Shown: positions 16,068 to 24,784, counted from the first letter of the stretch. The stretch is DNA of 64,000 nt from JAMXLG01 sp963818925 (GCA_963818925.1 CAWFTN010000001.1:62001-126000); one strand, 5' to 3'. The notes: generated from the letters alone by a model not told the origin. Made by a program: numbers and translations.

Positions 16068-16626
16068 TTTCGATCTCAATTCCGCGCTGCACGAGCGCGG
16101 CGCGCTGCTCGAAGGCCATTTCCGTCTGAGCTCCGGCCGCCACAGCAATAAGTTCATCCAAAAGTTTCGCATCCTCGAAAGCCCGACGCTCGTCGAACAA
16201 GTCGGTCGCCGGATCGCGGATGCCTTTCGCGATGCGCATCCGACGGTCGTCGTCAGCGCGGCGATCGGCGGCATCGTGCTGGGCTACGAAGTTGCGCGCC
16301 AACTCGGCACCAATGGGATCTTCGTCGAAAAAGAAGGCGGCGTTGCGAAGCTGCGGCGCAGCTTTCATCTGACGCCCGACGATCGCGTGCTCGTCGTGGA
16401 AGACGTCGTCACTACGGGAATGTCCGCCCGTGAGGTAATGGACGTGGTGCGATCGTACGGCGCGCAAGTCATCGGCGTCGGCCTTATCGTTGAACGCAGC
16501 GCGACGGATTTCGGCGTTCCGACGCACGCCCTGCTGAAGCTTCCGATCGAATCGTTCGACGCGGCAGAGTGCCCACAGTGCGCCGCAGGGGAACCGATCA
16601 CCGATCCGGGCTCGCGCCGAGCTTAG
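16045..16626 (+). CDS. pyrE: Orotate phosphoribosyltransferase
   Basis: 193 residues (191 if started at ATG 16051). Converts orotate and PRPP to OMP. The PRPP motif VLVVEDVVTTGMSAREVMD is clear, as is FRLSSGRHSNKFIQKFRIL near the N-terminus. The tail CPQCAAGEPITDPGS is the Cys-bearing C-terminus seen in a subgroup of thermophile-like enzymes. The start overlaps pyrF by about 20 bases. Last biosynthetic gene of pyrKDFE; the early genes (pyrB, pyrC, carAB) are not in the window. Confidence 0.94.
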   Translation: MLMPITSDFDLNSALHERGALLEGHFRLSSGRHSNKFIQKFRILESPTLVEQVGRRIADAFRDAHPTVVVSAAIGGIVLGYEVARQLGTNGIFVEKEGGVAKLRRSFHLTPDDRVLVVEDVVTTGMSAREVMDVVRSYGAQVIGVGLIVERSATDFGVPTHALLKLPIESFDAAECPQCAAGEPITDPGSRRA

Positions 16627-16628
16627 GT

Positions 16629-17090
16629 ATGGAGCTCTCGATTCGCTCCGCGACTGCCGACGACGTCGCGTTCATCGAGAGCCTCGGAAAACGTACGGTG
16701 ATCGACAGCGTCGCCGCAATGCGGCGTCCCGCTCCCGCCGATGTCATTGAGAACTTCGACCGGCTCCTGCACATCGTCGAGGGTCGCGAGCACGTGGCAC
16801 TCATCGCCGATGACGGCGGTCAACGGGTCGGCTTTTTGTTGATGCTTCAATCGCTTCCGGATGAAGTCACCGGGCAGGACCAGGCGTTTATCGCCTACAT
16901 GGCCGTCGAGCGCGAACGCCGCGGCGGCGGCATCGGGGCGGCACTGTTGACGGCGGCCGAGGATGAGGCGCGCAAGCGCGGCGTGCCGTATATGGCGTTG
17001 ATGGTGACGGAAGAAAACGCGTCGGCCCGTGCGCTCTACGAACGCGCAGGCTATCTCACGGAGCGCCGCTTGCTGTGCAAAATGCTGTAA
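16629..17090 (+). CDS. GNAT-family N-acetyltransferase
   Basis: 153 residues with the GNAT fold. The acetyl-CoA pyrophosphate loop is ERERRGGGIGAALLTAAEDEARKRG, and NASARALYERAGY is the conserved C-terminal motif B. The ATG at 16629 begins MELSIRSATADDVAFIESL, a typical GNAT start, 2 bases after the pyrE stop. Substrate unknown; the fold covers antibiotics, protein N-termini and small amines. It is overlapped at its end by the start of the transporter gene, so it travels with the pyr operon. Confidence 0.85.
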   Translation: MELSIRSATADDVAFIESLGKRTVIDSVAAMRRPAPADVIENFDRLLHIVEGREHVALIADDGGQRVGFLLMLQSLPDEVTGQDQAFIAYMAVERERRGGGIGAALLTAAEDEARKRGVPYMALMVTEENASARALYERAGYLTERRLLCKML

Positions 17091-18151
17091 GCCCGCGCGC
17101 ATGGCGGCGAATCATGATCGGCGCGGCCGTCGTGATCGTCCTCGTGATCGCGTTCGTCTTTGCCGAACACATTCCGCGCACGCTCTCCATCTTTTTGATC
17201 GCAGCGTTCATCGCATTCGGCGTGCAGCCGATTTGCCAGCGACTGGAGCGGCGAAAGGTTCCCAAGCCGATGGCGATCGCGATCGTCTTCACTGTTTTGC
17301 TGGTGCTCATCGTCATCGGCTTGGTCGTCATCGTTCCGCTGACCGTTGGACAGCTCAACGTTCTCGCTCAAAACGTGCCGGCATACGTTGCAACGGTTCA
17401 AGGGTGGCTTTCGGAAGCGCAACTGTACCTGCAACATCACATTCCGGGTTTTCGCGCTCCCTCGAACGCGTTCGACATCGGGACTTTGAGCGCCGGAAAG
17501 CTGGCCCCGCTTGCAACGGGGACGTTGACGTCGCTCGGTGCTATCGTCGTCGGCACAGCGACCGCGTTCTTCATCGCGTTCTCTGCGATCGTGCTCTCGT
17601 TTTTCTTTCTGCTCAACGACAGCCAAATTGCCGAGGGATTCGCCGCGATGTTCCCCGTGTCGCGCCGCGAAACGGCGCGAAAACTCGCAGCCGAAATCAC
17701 CGACACCTTCGGCAGTTACATCTCCGGCCAAGTCATCGTTAGCGCGATCACCGGTCTCGTCATCTGGATTCTTTCCGCGGTGATCGGGTTCAAGTTTTCA
17801 CTCCTTCTGGGGATCGTCAGCGGCATCGCATATGCAATTCCGGTAATCGGCATGCTGATCGCGCAGGCAATCGCGTTCGTATTGTGCGCGCCCCAAGGCG
17901 GGTGGATGATTCTTTGGGTGCAGGTGATCATGTTCGGCATGGCGCGCATCAGCGATAACGTTCTCGTGCCGAAGATCATGGGGCAATCCGTCGGGGTTTC
18001 GCCGATGGGCGTCATGTTTGCGGTCTTTGCCGGCGGCGAACTCTTCGGCATGCCCGGACTGCTTCTCGGCATTCCCGCCGCCGCGCTCATCAAGATTCTG
18101 TGGCGCTATTTCGTCGCGCCGTGGCTGCACGCGCAGCTGGATCAAGGATGA
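17075..18151 (+). CDS. AI-2E/PerM-family membrane transporter
   Basis: 358 residues, about seven to eight membrane helices. The pattern is that of PerM/YtvI proteins: an N-terminal pair of helices (about 12-48 and 62-90), a long amphipathic loop (90-150), and a C-terminal bundle with GQVIVSAITGLVIWILSAVIG, AIPVIGMLIAQAIAF and MGVMFAVFAGGELFGMPGLLLGIPAAA. The family includes TqsA (autoinducer-2 export) and Na/H antiporters, so the substrate is open. GTG start inside the end of the GNAT gene. ATGA overlap with the next gene. Confidence 0.85.
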   Translation: MQNAVSPRAWRRIMIGAAVVIVLVIAFVFAEHIPRTLSIFLIAAFIAFGVQPICQRLERRKVPKPMAIAIVFTVLLVLIVIGLVVIVPLTVGQLNVLAQNVPAYVATVQGWLSEAQLYLQHHIPGFRAPSNAFDIGTLSAGKLAPLATGTLTSLGAIVVGTATAFFIAFSAIVLSFFFLLNDSQIAEGFAAMFPVSRRETARKLAAEITDTFGSYISGQVIVSAITGLVIWILSAVIGFKFSLLLGIVSGIAYAIPVIGMLIAQAIAFVLCAPQGGWMILWVQVIMFGMARISDNVLVPKIMGQSVGVSPMGVMFAVFAGGELFGMPGLLLGIPAAALIKILWRYFVAPWLHAQLDQG

Positions 18152-18663
18152 ACGACGATCCGCTCGTGCAGTTCTATCGGGGACTGGCACCCGACAATCG
18201 CGGCCGCTATCTCGACGAGATTCTAGCCTGGGACGACGACAAGCTCGAATACACGCACGACTATATTCAGTGGCTTTTCCCGATAACGACGATCGGCGTG
18301 AATCCGGACGCACCGCCGGCGAGCGCAGCAACCGCCGAAGCATTTCGCAGTGACGCGTCACTTCGCGAAGCCCTGCGCCGCTCGCTCGAGCGGATGCTCG
18401 CGTTTTACGGGCTCGAGCGCGACGGCAACCGTATTGTGCCGCGTAAGGATTTCGAAGCGCGCCGCAGCTGGCTCACGCCGGGAAATCACAACCATCTGCG
18501 TCTCACTCGGATTCTGCGGTGTCTGCGCCTTCTCGGCGATGGAGCCGCTGCGCAGGCGCTACACGGATGTCTCATCTTGATCGTGGACGCCGACCGCGCG
18601 GCTGGTAAAACGAGCGTTTCCGACACGACGCTTCAGTTTTGGTCGGAAGCCGTCAACGACTGA
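18148..18663 (+). CDS. Opioid growth factor receptor-like (OGFr) domain protein
   Basis: 171 residues. The start overlaps the transporter stop by ATGA. The sequence LEYTHDYIQWLFP, with an FYRG start, ERMLAFYGLE and NHNHLRLTRILRCLRLLG, matches the conserved domain named after the vertebrate opioid growth factor receptor. That domain is also found alone in many bacteria, where its role is unknown. No membrane segment or signal peptide. Apart from the name there is no reason to expect receptor function; it is soluble and helical. Last gene of the plus-strand block, convergent with the sulfatase 7 bases on. Confidence 0.82.
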   Translation: MNDDPLVQFYRGLAPDNRGRYLDEILAWDDDKLEYTHDYIQWLFPITTIGVNPDAPPASAATAEAFRSDASLREALRRSLERMLAFYGLERDGNRIVPRKDFEARRSWLTPGNHNHLRLTRILRCLRLLGDGAAAQALHGCLILIVDADRAAGKTSVSDTTLQFWSEAVND

Positions 18664-18670
18664 GTCGACG

Positions 18671-20329
18671 CTACGACTCCTCTTCGCTTACGAGCGACGA
18701 CTTCTGCCGAGCGTTTTTGATATAACTCGTCAAAACGCGCCATCCGCCGGTTTTCAGCATTTGCGCCTTTGTTCGCTCTTCGTCCATCATGTGGAACATC
18801 TCGCTCATGACGTTGGTGGGAACGAAGCTCGGCGGAAATGCGCGCGGCGGAAAATCCTTGAACGAATTTGCGAACGTGACGACCTCGTCGATGACTCCAT
18901 AGGCTGATCCGATCTGGTTGATGTTCCAATCCCAGTACGTATTCGACGTGATATCGGCACGTTCAAACGGATCTTGGAAGAGATTGAAGATTTTTTGCAA
19001 GCGCAACTGCGTGAAGGGGTTCGCCCAGACTTCCAGTGTGCCCGGGCAGCGCTGTTCGGCATAGACGTACTTGTAGTAGTCGTGCCGTATAGCAACCAGT
19101 AGGCCGTCATCGTCCGCGTAGAAAAATACGTTTCGCGCGCTCTTGACGCCGTTGTTCTTGTTTGCGGTTCCGCGGAAAGCGCGCAAGAACGCGGATTGGT
19201 CGTGTCCGTCCAAATGGACCTTATAGCGGCGTCCGTTGGCGTGATATCCGGCCTTCAACTTGCTGATGATGTCCGGTTCGCCGACAATACTGCAGAGCGT
19301 TGGAATCCAATCGTTATGAGACATCAACTCGTTCGTAACCGTGCCGGGTTCAATCACGCCGGGCCAACGAAGGAGGCACGGGACGCGGAACGCGCCTTCC
19401 CAATTGGTGTTCTTTTCCGACCGGAAGGCGGTCATAGCGCCGTCGGGCCACGTGTTCATGTGTGGGCCGTTATCGCTCGTGTAGATGACGATCGTATCGT
19501 TCGCGATGCCCATATCGTCGAGGGCACCAAGAACTTCGCCGATCGTGTCGTCGTGTTCCATCATCCCGTCGATGTACTCGCTGTCGCCCTGCTGATAGCG
19601 GCCGCGATGTTCGGCGCGGACGTGCGTCCGAAGGTGCATGCGTGTCGAGTTGAACCATAGGAAGAACGGCTTTCCCGCGTCATGTTGACGTTTCATGAAA
19701 TCGATGGCGGCGCTCGACGTCTCGTCGTCGATCGTTTCCATGCGCTTTCTGGTGAGCGGACCGGTGTCTTCGATCGTCTGCTTCCCGATTTTTCCGAAAC
19801 GAGGATCTATCGTCGGGTCGTCTACGTCCGTGGCTTTCGTCTTGAGCACGCCGCGCGGCCCGTACTTCGCGCGATACGACGGATCTTTAGGATAATTTGG
19901 AAGCTCCGGTTCTTCTTCGGCGTTGAGGTGGTACAGATTGCCGAAGAATTCATCGAACCCGTTCACCGTTGGTAACGTGTCGTTCCGGTCGCCGACGTGG
20001 TTCTTGCCGAATTGACCGGTTGCATAGCCGAGATTTTTGAAGAGTCCGCCAATGGACGGATCGTCCTGGCTCATGCCCATCGGCGCGCCGGGGAATCCGA
20101 CTTTCGTGAGTCCGGTTCGCATTCCGTGTTGCCCGGTGAGAAAAGCCGCGCGGCCCGCCGTGCAACTCTGCTCGCCGTAGTAATGCAAAAACCGGAGGCC
20201 TTCATTCGCAATGCGATCGATGTTGGGCGTGTCATAGCCCATCAGCCCGTCGCTGTAGCAACTTAAATTCGTGATTCCGATGTCATCGCCAAAAATGACG
20301 AGAACGTTCAGTTTGCGTTGGTCCGGCAT
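18671..20329 (-). CDS. Sulfatase (type I, formylglycine-dependent)
   Basis: 552 residues, alkaline-phosphatase fold. Metal ligands at the N-terminus (VIFGDDIGITN). The modification motif is C-T-A-G-R in QSCTAGRAAFLTGQH, a variant of C-x-P-S-R whose Cys should become formylglycine. Further ligands in YTSDNGPHMNTWPDG, and FRSEKNTNWEGAFRVP with the active-site Lys. No signal peptide, so a cytoplasmic or unconventionally exported enzyme. Hydrolyses a sulfate or phosphonate ester of unknown identity. No formylglycine-generating enzyme gene is in the window. The upstream region 20330-20437 contains two ACGCGT palindromes that could be an operator. Confidence 0.88.
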   Translation of the reverse strand: MPDQRKLNVLVIFGDDIGITNLSCYSDGLMGYDTPNIDRIANEGLRFLHYYGEQSCTAGRAAFLTGQHGMRTGLTKVGFPGAPMGMSQDDPSIGGLFKNLGYATGQFGKNHVGDRNDTLPTVNGFDEFFGNLYHLNAEEEPELPNYPKDPSYRAKYGPRGVLKTKATDVDDPTIDPRFGKIGKQTIEDTGPLTRKRMETIDDETSSAAIDFMKRQHDAGKPFFLWFNSTRMHLRTHVRAEHRGRYQQGDSEYIDGMMEHDDTIGEVLGALDDMGIANDTIVIYTSDNGPHMNTWPDGAMTAFRSEKNTNWEGAFRVPCLLRWPGVIEPGTVTNELMSHNDWIPTLCSIVGEPDIISKLKAGYHANGRRYKVHLDGHDQSAFLRAFRGTANKNNGVKSARNVFFYADDDGLLVAIRHDYYKYVYAEQRCPGTLEVWANPFTQLRLQKIFNLFQDPFERADITSNTYWDWNINQIGSAYGVIDEVVTFANSFKDFPPRAFPPSFVPTNVMSEMFHMMDEERTKAQMLKTGGWRVLTSYIKNARQKSSLVSEEES

Positions 20330-20437
20330 TGTATTTCACTCCCGACGCGTTGAATTACGCGTTACGTCGTTAGAATGCCAGATGAGCGTGCGCTCTTCGT
20401 ATCCGAAAAGCGCAGCGTCCGAACAGCCGAACGCGCG

Positions 20438-21178
20438 CTATCGCGCCAGACGGCCGTCGTGCAAGGCGGACGGCTCGAATTGAAAGACGACCGACGGATC
20501 GGGCCGGTCGCCGCTATGATCGGGATCGATACGCGTGAGGATGTCGCGGATCACATTGAGGCGAGCGGCCTTCTTGTCATCGGCTTTCACGACGATCCAC
20601 GGCGATTGTACTGACGTGCGCTCAAACATCGCGTCCCGCGCGTTCGTATATGCATCCCAATGCTTGAGGGCCGTTTCGTCGATCGGGCTGATCTTCCACT
20701 GTTTGAGCGGATCGGTCTTGCGGTCTTCGAGCCGCTTTTTCTGTTCGTCTTCGCTGATGTCGAGATAGTACTTGATCAATTTGATGCCCGAGCGAATTAG
20801 CATCGACTCGAACGTCGGCACCATGTCCATGAATGCTTCGTACTCATCGTTCGTGCAGAAGCCCATCACGTGCTCGACGCCTGCGCGATTGTACCAGCTG
20901 CGGTTGAAGCACACGACTTCTTGCGCCGCCGGTAGATGCGGCGTCCAGCGTTCGAAGTACCACTCCGTCGTCTCGCGTTGGGACGGCGTACCAAGCGCGA
21001 CGATACGCGTTTCACGCGGACTCAGATGCTCGGTAACGCGCTTGATCGTGCCGTCTTTTCCGCTCCCGTCGCGACCTTCGAAAATGAGGAGCACTTTCCA
21101 GCCGTCTTTGATAACACGGCGCTCGAAATCAACGAGCCCAATCTGCAACTCACGAAGCTGCTTCTTATAGTCGCTCAT
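20438..21178 (-). CDS. ppk2: Polyphosphate kinase 2 (class I PPK2)
   Basis: 246-residue P-loop kinase using polyphosphate to phosphorylate nucleoside diphosphates (or the reverse). Walker A EGRDGSGKDGTIKRV, Walker B region CFNRSWYNRAGVEHVMGF and lid region RLEDRKTDPLKQWK are family hallmarks. The commonly seen FDRSW is FNRSW here. A single PPK2 domain of about 240 residues is the usual class I length. Starts MSDYKKQLRELQ with no signal. It sits between the sulfatase and argS; no obvious functional link. Confidence 0.92.
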   Translation of the reverse strand: MSDYKKQLRELQIGLVDFERRVIKDGWKVLLIFEGRDGSGKDGTIKRVTEHLSPRETRIVALGTPSQRETTEWYFERWTPHLPAAQEVVCFNRSWYNRAGVEHVMGFCTNDEYEAFMDMVPTFESMLIRSGIKLIKYYLDISEDEQKKRLEDRKTDPLKQWKISPIDETALKHWDAYTNARDAMFERTSVQSPWIVVKADDKKAARLNVIRDILTRIDPDHSGDRPDPSVVFQFEPSALHDGRLAR

Positions 21179-21220
21179 AAAGCGTGCTTTCCGTGAACGC
21201 TCCTTGACACGGGGAGTGAG

Positions 21221-22993
21221 CTACATGCTTTCGGGGGCGGAGACGCCGATTAGATCGAGGACTTCGGCGAGTACGGTCTTTGCTGCGAGGCAGAGCGCGA
21301 GACGCGCCAGGCGCGTGTCGCGGTCGTCCACGAGGATGCGGCATTCGGTATAGAACTGGTGGAAATCCGATGCGACGTCGCGCGCGTATTTCGCAAGGCG
21401 GTGCGGTGCTTCGTGATCGACGACACCGCGTACCACGTTCGGAAATTCCCACAAACGCCGCGCAAGCGCCATCTCTGCCGGCTCGTGCAGTGCGGTCAAA
21501 GACGGCTCACCGTTGCGTGCGAGTTCGATGTCTTGCGACTCGGCATTCTTGAGCACCGACGCGATGCGCGCGTGTCCGTACTGGACGTAGTAGACGGGAT
21601 TCTCGTTGCTTTGTTCGACCGCGAGTTTGAGATCGAACGTGAGCGGCGAGTCGACCGCAAGCATCACGAAGAAGAAGCGGGCAGCATCGACGCCGACTTC
21701 GTCGACGATTTCATCGAGGGTAATGATGTTGCCCGCGCGTTTGCTCATGCTCACTTGCTCGCCGCCGCGCAGTAGCGTAATTTGTTGCGAGATCAGTACG
21801 TCGAGGTGGCCTTCGAAGCCCATCGCGGCCGCGGCTGCCTTCAACCGGCCGATGTAGCCGTGGTGATCGGGGCCGAGAATATCGATCACGCGATCCGCGC
21901 GATTGAGTTTTTCGAAGTGGTACGCGATGTCGGGCGCAAAGTACGTCGGCGAACCGTCGCTGCGGATGATGACGCGGTCCTTATCGTCGCCGAAGTCCGA
22001 CGTGCGGAAGTATTGCGCGCCTTCGGAAGCATAGATGAGCCCCATCCCGCGCAACTTCTCGAGATCCTCGTTCATGCGTCCGCTCTCGCGCAGCTCTTTT
22101 TCGCTCTGCCACAAGTCGAACTTCACGCCGAAGCGTTCTGCGGTTTCGCGCTGCTCTTTGACGATGGTGTCGCGACCGAACGTCGAGAAATATGGAAGCC
22201 ATTCGGATTCGGGCGCGGCCCGCCACTTTTCGCCGTCGCGCTGGGCGATCGTTTGCGCGATCGGAACCAGATACTCGCCGGGATAGCCTTCTTCGGGGAA
22301 CGGATATGCGTCGTCGAACAACTGCGCGTAGCGGGCGTAGATCGAGCGTCCGAGCGTTTCCACCTGGCTGCCCGCATCGTTGATGATCCACTCGACGAAC
22401 ACGTCGTAACCGCAAAAACGGAACGCGCGCACGAGCGTATCACCGATCGAAAGCGTGCGCCCCTGCACGACGACGAGCGGCCCTGTCGGATTGGCGCTGC
22501 CGAATTCAAGCGAGATTTTCGTGCCGTTCGCGGGGTGTTTGCCGTAATTGAAACCGTCTCGAAGAATCGTCGCGATCAACGTCTGCCACACGACGGGCGC
22601 GAGGCGCAAGTTGATGAAGCCGGCGACCGCTTCGATACTAGAGAAAAGCGCGGCGACGTTCGGTGCGGATTCGCGCAGATCGGCGATCATCGTCGCCGCA
22701 ACGTCGTTCGGTGAACGGCGTGCGGCCTTCGCGAGTGAAAATGCGATGTTCGTTGCGAAATCGCCGAACTCGGGACGGCGCGGCGCTTCGAACCCAACCT
22801 TCGCCGCATTCGCCTCCGGATACCGGGCGGTAATGACGCCGCTGAGTGCCGCGGCGAACGCATTGAGCGCATCGTCGGGCAACATTGCCGAACGAGGAAC
22901 GTCGTTCCAGACTCGCATTGTGGTCTTCGTGTCGTCTCTCACTGGAAGGCTGCGTTGCTCTCCTTTCACGACGCTACGGGTTCGCTCGCTCAT
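21221..22993 (-). CDS. argS: Arginyl-tRNA synthetase
   Basis: Class I synthetase charging tRNA-Arg. Clear ArgRS blocks: SANPTGPL, EWIINDAGSQVETLG, GEQVSMSKRAGNIITLDE (KMSKS-like loop), YVQYGHARI, and a C-terminal DALR anticodon domain ending ECRILVDDRDTRLARLALCLAAKTVLAEVLDLIGV. The usual HVGH after SANPTGPL is replaced by VVVQGRTLSIGD, so the canonical HIGH signature is absent. Start uncertain: ATG 22993 has AAGG close by; ATG 22918 (MRVWNDVPRS) matches family length equally well. The frame opens at 23023. Confidence 0.92.
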   Translation of the reverse strand: MSERTRSVVKGEQRSLPVRDDTKTTMRVWNDVPRSAMLPDDALNAFAAALSGVITARYPEANAAKVGFEAPRRPEFGDFATNIAFSLAKAARRSPNDVAATMIADLRESAPNVAALFSSIEAVAGFINLRLAPVVWQTLIATILRDGFNYGKHPANGTKISLEFGSANPTGPLVVVQGRTLSIGDTLVRAFRFCGYDVFVEWIINDAGSQVETLGRSIYARYAQLFDDAYPFPEEGYPGEYLVPIAQTIAQRDGEKWRAAPESEWLPYFSTFGRDTIVKEQRETAERFGVKFDLWQSEKELRESGRMNEDLEKLRGMGLIYASEGAQYFRTSDFGDDKDRVIIRSDGSPTYFAPDIAYHFEKLNRADRVIDILGPDHHGYIGRLKAAAAAMGFEGHLDVLISQQITLLRGGEQVSMSKRAGNIITLDEIVDEVGVDAARFFFVMLAVDSPLTFDLKLAVEQSNENPVYYVQYGHARIASVLKNAESQDIELARNGEPSLTALHEPAEMALARRLWEFPNVVRGVVDHEAPHRLAKYARDVASDFHQFYTECRILVDDRDTRLARLALCLAAKTVLAEVLDLIGVSAPESM

Positions 22994-23055
22994 CGCGCCT
23001 TGTCTTCCAGCGAAATGCGGCAAGAATCTGACAACGCGAGTCTGGAGCGACGTTC

Positions 23056-23517
23056 CTAGTGATGGTAGGGTTCATTCCTCGAAATCTTCGCCGCGCGATA
23101 GAGTTGTTCCAGCACGATCATGCGCGCCCACTCGTGGAGAAATGTCAGTTGCGAGAGCGACCATGCGAAATCGGCTCGTTCGATCAACGCGTCGCCTGCG
23201 CCGTACGTTCCCGCTACGACAAAGGTCAGCCGCGTTATCCCGGCGTGCGTCAGCGCTTCGATTTTGCGCGCGAGCACCTCGCTTGAAAGTTCGGTACCGG
23301 TGCGTTCAAGCAGCCACAACGTTTCATCGGGGCGCACCAGCCGCAAAATGCGCTGAGTCTCGTCGCGAATGGCCTCTCCCGGATTGCTTCCCGATGCCGC
23401 GCGTACTTCGACTTCTTCGTATGGCGCGTATGGACGCAGGCGTTTACGGAATTCCGCGCACGCAGCCGCAACGTACGGCGTACGAAGTTTGTCGACCGCA
23501 ATGAGCCGAAGCTGCAT
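23056..23517 (-). CDS. rlmH: 23S rRNA pseudouridine(1915) N3-methyltransferase
   Basis: 153-residue SPOUT methyltransferase, the normal RlmH length. It methylates pseudouridine 1915 in helix 69 of assembled 70S ribosomes using S-adenosylmethionine. The SAM-binding knot is seen as FVVAGTYGAGDAL, and the diagnostic C-terminus FLHEWARMIVLEQLYRAAKISRNEPYHH-like block is nearly invariant in the family. N-terminus MQLRLIAVDKLRTPYV. Lies between argS and dprA on the same strand. Confidence 0.95.
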   Translation of the reverse strand: MQLRLIAVDKLRTPYVAAACAEFRKRLRPYAPYEEVEVRAASGSNPGEAIRDETQRILRLVRPDETLWLLERTGTELSSEVLARKIEALTHAGITRLTFVVAGTYGAGDALIERADFAWSLSQLTFLHEWARMIVLEQLYRAAKISRNEPYHH

Positions 23518-23538
23518 TGGATGAGCATAGCAAAGGGT

Positions 23539-24480
23539 TCACGGACTTGCGCGTTGCGCGCAAGACCATGTTAGCGCCGCGTAGCGGCTGCCGCGACGTT
23601 CGACGAGTCCTTCGAATTCGAGCATCGCAAGCGCCGCGAGGATTTCCGCGGTATGCCGCTCACTCGCTTCCGCGAGTTCGTCGAGCCCGCACTCTCCCCG
23701 CGCGAGCGTCGTGAGGATCGCGCCTTCGAGCCCGCTTCGCTCGGGCAGCTCACGCGCGCATTGCGCGAACGAAACGTCGAGAACTTCCAGGACGTCCGCC
23801 GGCGTGCGCGCCAGAATCGCGCCATCGCGGATCAGCGCGTGACACCCCTCGACGTGCTTGCGATCGACGTCGCCCGGAACCGCGAGGACCGGAATCCGCC
23901 CCGCCGCCCAATTCGCCGTATTCAAGGCCCCGCTGCGCGCAGGCGCCTCGACGACAAGAACGGCGTCAACGAGCGCCGCGACGACGGCATTGCGTTCGAG
24001 AAATTGATGCGGCAGTGCGGGATGGCTCGGCGGCCACAGCGAGAGCACTGCGCCCCCGCTAGCGACCATCCGATGCGCCAGCTCGTGATTGCGTGGCGGA
24101 AAGAACGTCTCGTGTCCGCTCCCGAGTACGCCAACGGTCGGCGCACCGGCTTCGAGCGCGCCCTCGTGCGCCAGCGCATCGATGCCGAGCGCAAGACCCG
24201 AAACGATGCAGCATCCGGCGGCCCCGAGGTCACGCGCAAACGTACGGGCGACATGGCGTCCATAGCCGCTCGCGCCTCTTGTACCGACGATGGCTACGCA
24301 CGGCCGGCGGAGGCCGCCAAGCTCCCCGCATAGCCATAGTCCCGGCCCTTGCCAGGCAAAGCCGCGATCGCCTCGCGCTTCGTCGAAGGCCTGGCGCTCC
24401 AGGTACCGTGCTCCATCCACGCTCCTCCCATCACGCGCGGCCCTGGGCAAAGCAAGCAGGGTCCCCTCCCACGCCCTCAC
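23539..24480 (-). CDS. dprA: DNA-processing protein DprA
   Basis: Loads RecA on incoming single-stranded DNA during transformation. The Rossmann-like core is complete: PCVAIVGTRGASGYGRHVAR, CCIVSGLALGIDALAHEGAL, PTVGVLGSGHETFFPPRN, FLERNAVVAALVDAVLVVEAP, RSGALNTANWAAGRIPVLAVPGDV. A C-terminal winged-helix (GLDELAEASERHTAEILAALAMLEFEGLVERRG) follows. The start is unclear: TTG 24483 and GTG 24480 are the first starts that do not overlap the divergent zinc-ribbon gene. The frame reaches 24612, which would restore a usual-length N-terminal domain. Its presence, with a YifB/ComM gene at 33351, suggests natural competence. Confidence 0.9.
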   Translation of the reverse strand: MRAWEGTLLALPRAARDGRSVDGARYLERQAFDEARGDRGFAWQGPGLWLCGELGGLRRPCVAIVGTRGASGYGRHVARTFARDLGAAGCCIVSGLALGIDALAHEGALEAGAPTVGVLGSGHETFFPPRNHELAHRMVASGGAVLSLWPPSHPALPHQFLERNAVVAALVDAVLVVEAPARSGALNTANWAAGRIPVLAVPGDVDRKHVEGCHALIRDGAILARTPADVLEVLDVSFAQCARELPERSGLEGAILTTLARGECGLDELAEASERHTAEILAALAMLEFEGLVERRGSRYAALTWSCAQRASP

Positions 24481-24549
24481 CAAGGAGGCACGCCCGCGTA
24501 CCCGAATACGGCCAGCCGCAACACGCCCAGCTCTTCGGAGGATCCTCAG

Positions 24550-24699
24550 GTGGCAGCAGAAGCCTATTGCGTCAAGTGCAAGACAAAGCGCCAAATCAAA
24601 GACGCCGTTCAAATCACCATGAAGAACGGACGCCCCGCAACGGAAGGCAAATGCCCGGAGTGCGGAACGAAAATGTTCAAAATCGGCGCCGCGTCGTAA
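24550..24699 (+). CDS. DUF5679-type small zinc-ribbon protein
   Basis: 49 residues, GTG start with GGAGG eight bases upstream. Two Cys pairs (C7-x2-C10 and C35-x2-C38) frame a KTKRQIKDAVQITMKNGRPA stretch, the exact layout of DUF5679 proteins, which often resemble the short zinc ribbon fused to topoisomerase or found alone. Role unknown; a nucleic-acid or ribosome partner is plausible for a basic zinc ribbon. Followed by a strong terminator 18 bases downstream. The gene starts divergently from dprA, with the two 5' ends close or overlapping. Confidence 0.85.
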   Translation: MAAEAYCVKCKTKRQIKDAVQITMKNGRPATEGKCPECGTKMFKIGAAS

Positions 24700-24716
24700 T
24701 CGTCAAGTGAAGATTC

Positions 24717-24752
24717 AAAGGCCGCCCGCGAGTTACGCGGAGCGGCCTTTTT
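24717..24752 (+). terminator. Intrinsic terminator after the zinc-ribbon gene
   Basis: AAAGGCCGC plus CCGCG (24717-24730), loop AGTTA, then CGCGG and GCGGCCTTT (24736-24750) with one bulged A, followed by TT. A 14-bp stem ending in a T run. It overlaps the -35 element of the nrdR promoter by two bases. Confidence 0.85.
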
Positions 24753-24779
24753 GCGTTACTAGGGATAGTACCGTATAAT
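24751..24779 (+). promoter_or_regulatory. Sigma-70-type promoter of the nrdR-dut-panE-hemQ operon
   Basis: TTGCGT (24751-24756), 17-base spacer, perfect TATAAT (24774-24779). Transcription is expected near 24786, giving a leader of about 38 bases to the proposed CTG start of nrdR. The predicted start falls on a 20-bp palindrome (24785-24804). Confidence 0.75.
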
Positions 24780-24784
24780 ACGAG

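Noticed and set aside
16569..16628. Longer start of the GNAT gene
   Set aside because: The extra residues are the pyrE end read in another frame; ATG 16629 gives the normal GNAT start.
20330..20437. ACGCGT repeats as a defined operator
   Set aside because: The motif is short and self-complementary; chance is plausible in GC-rich DNA.
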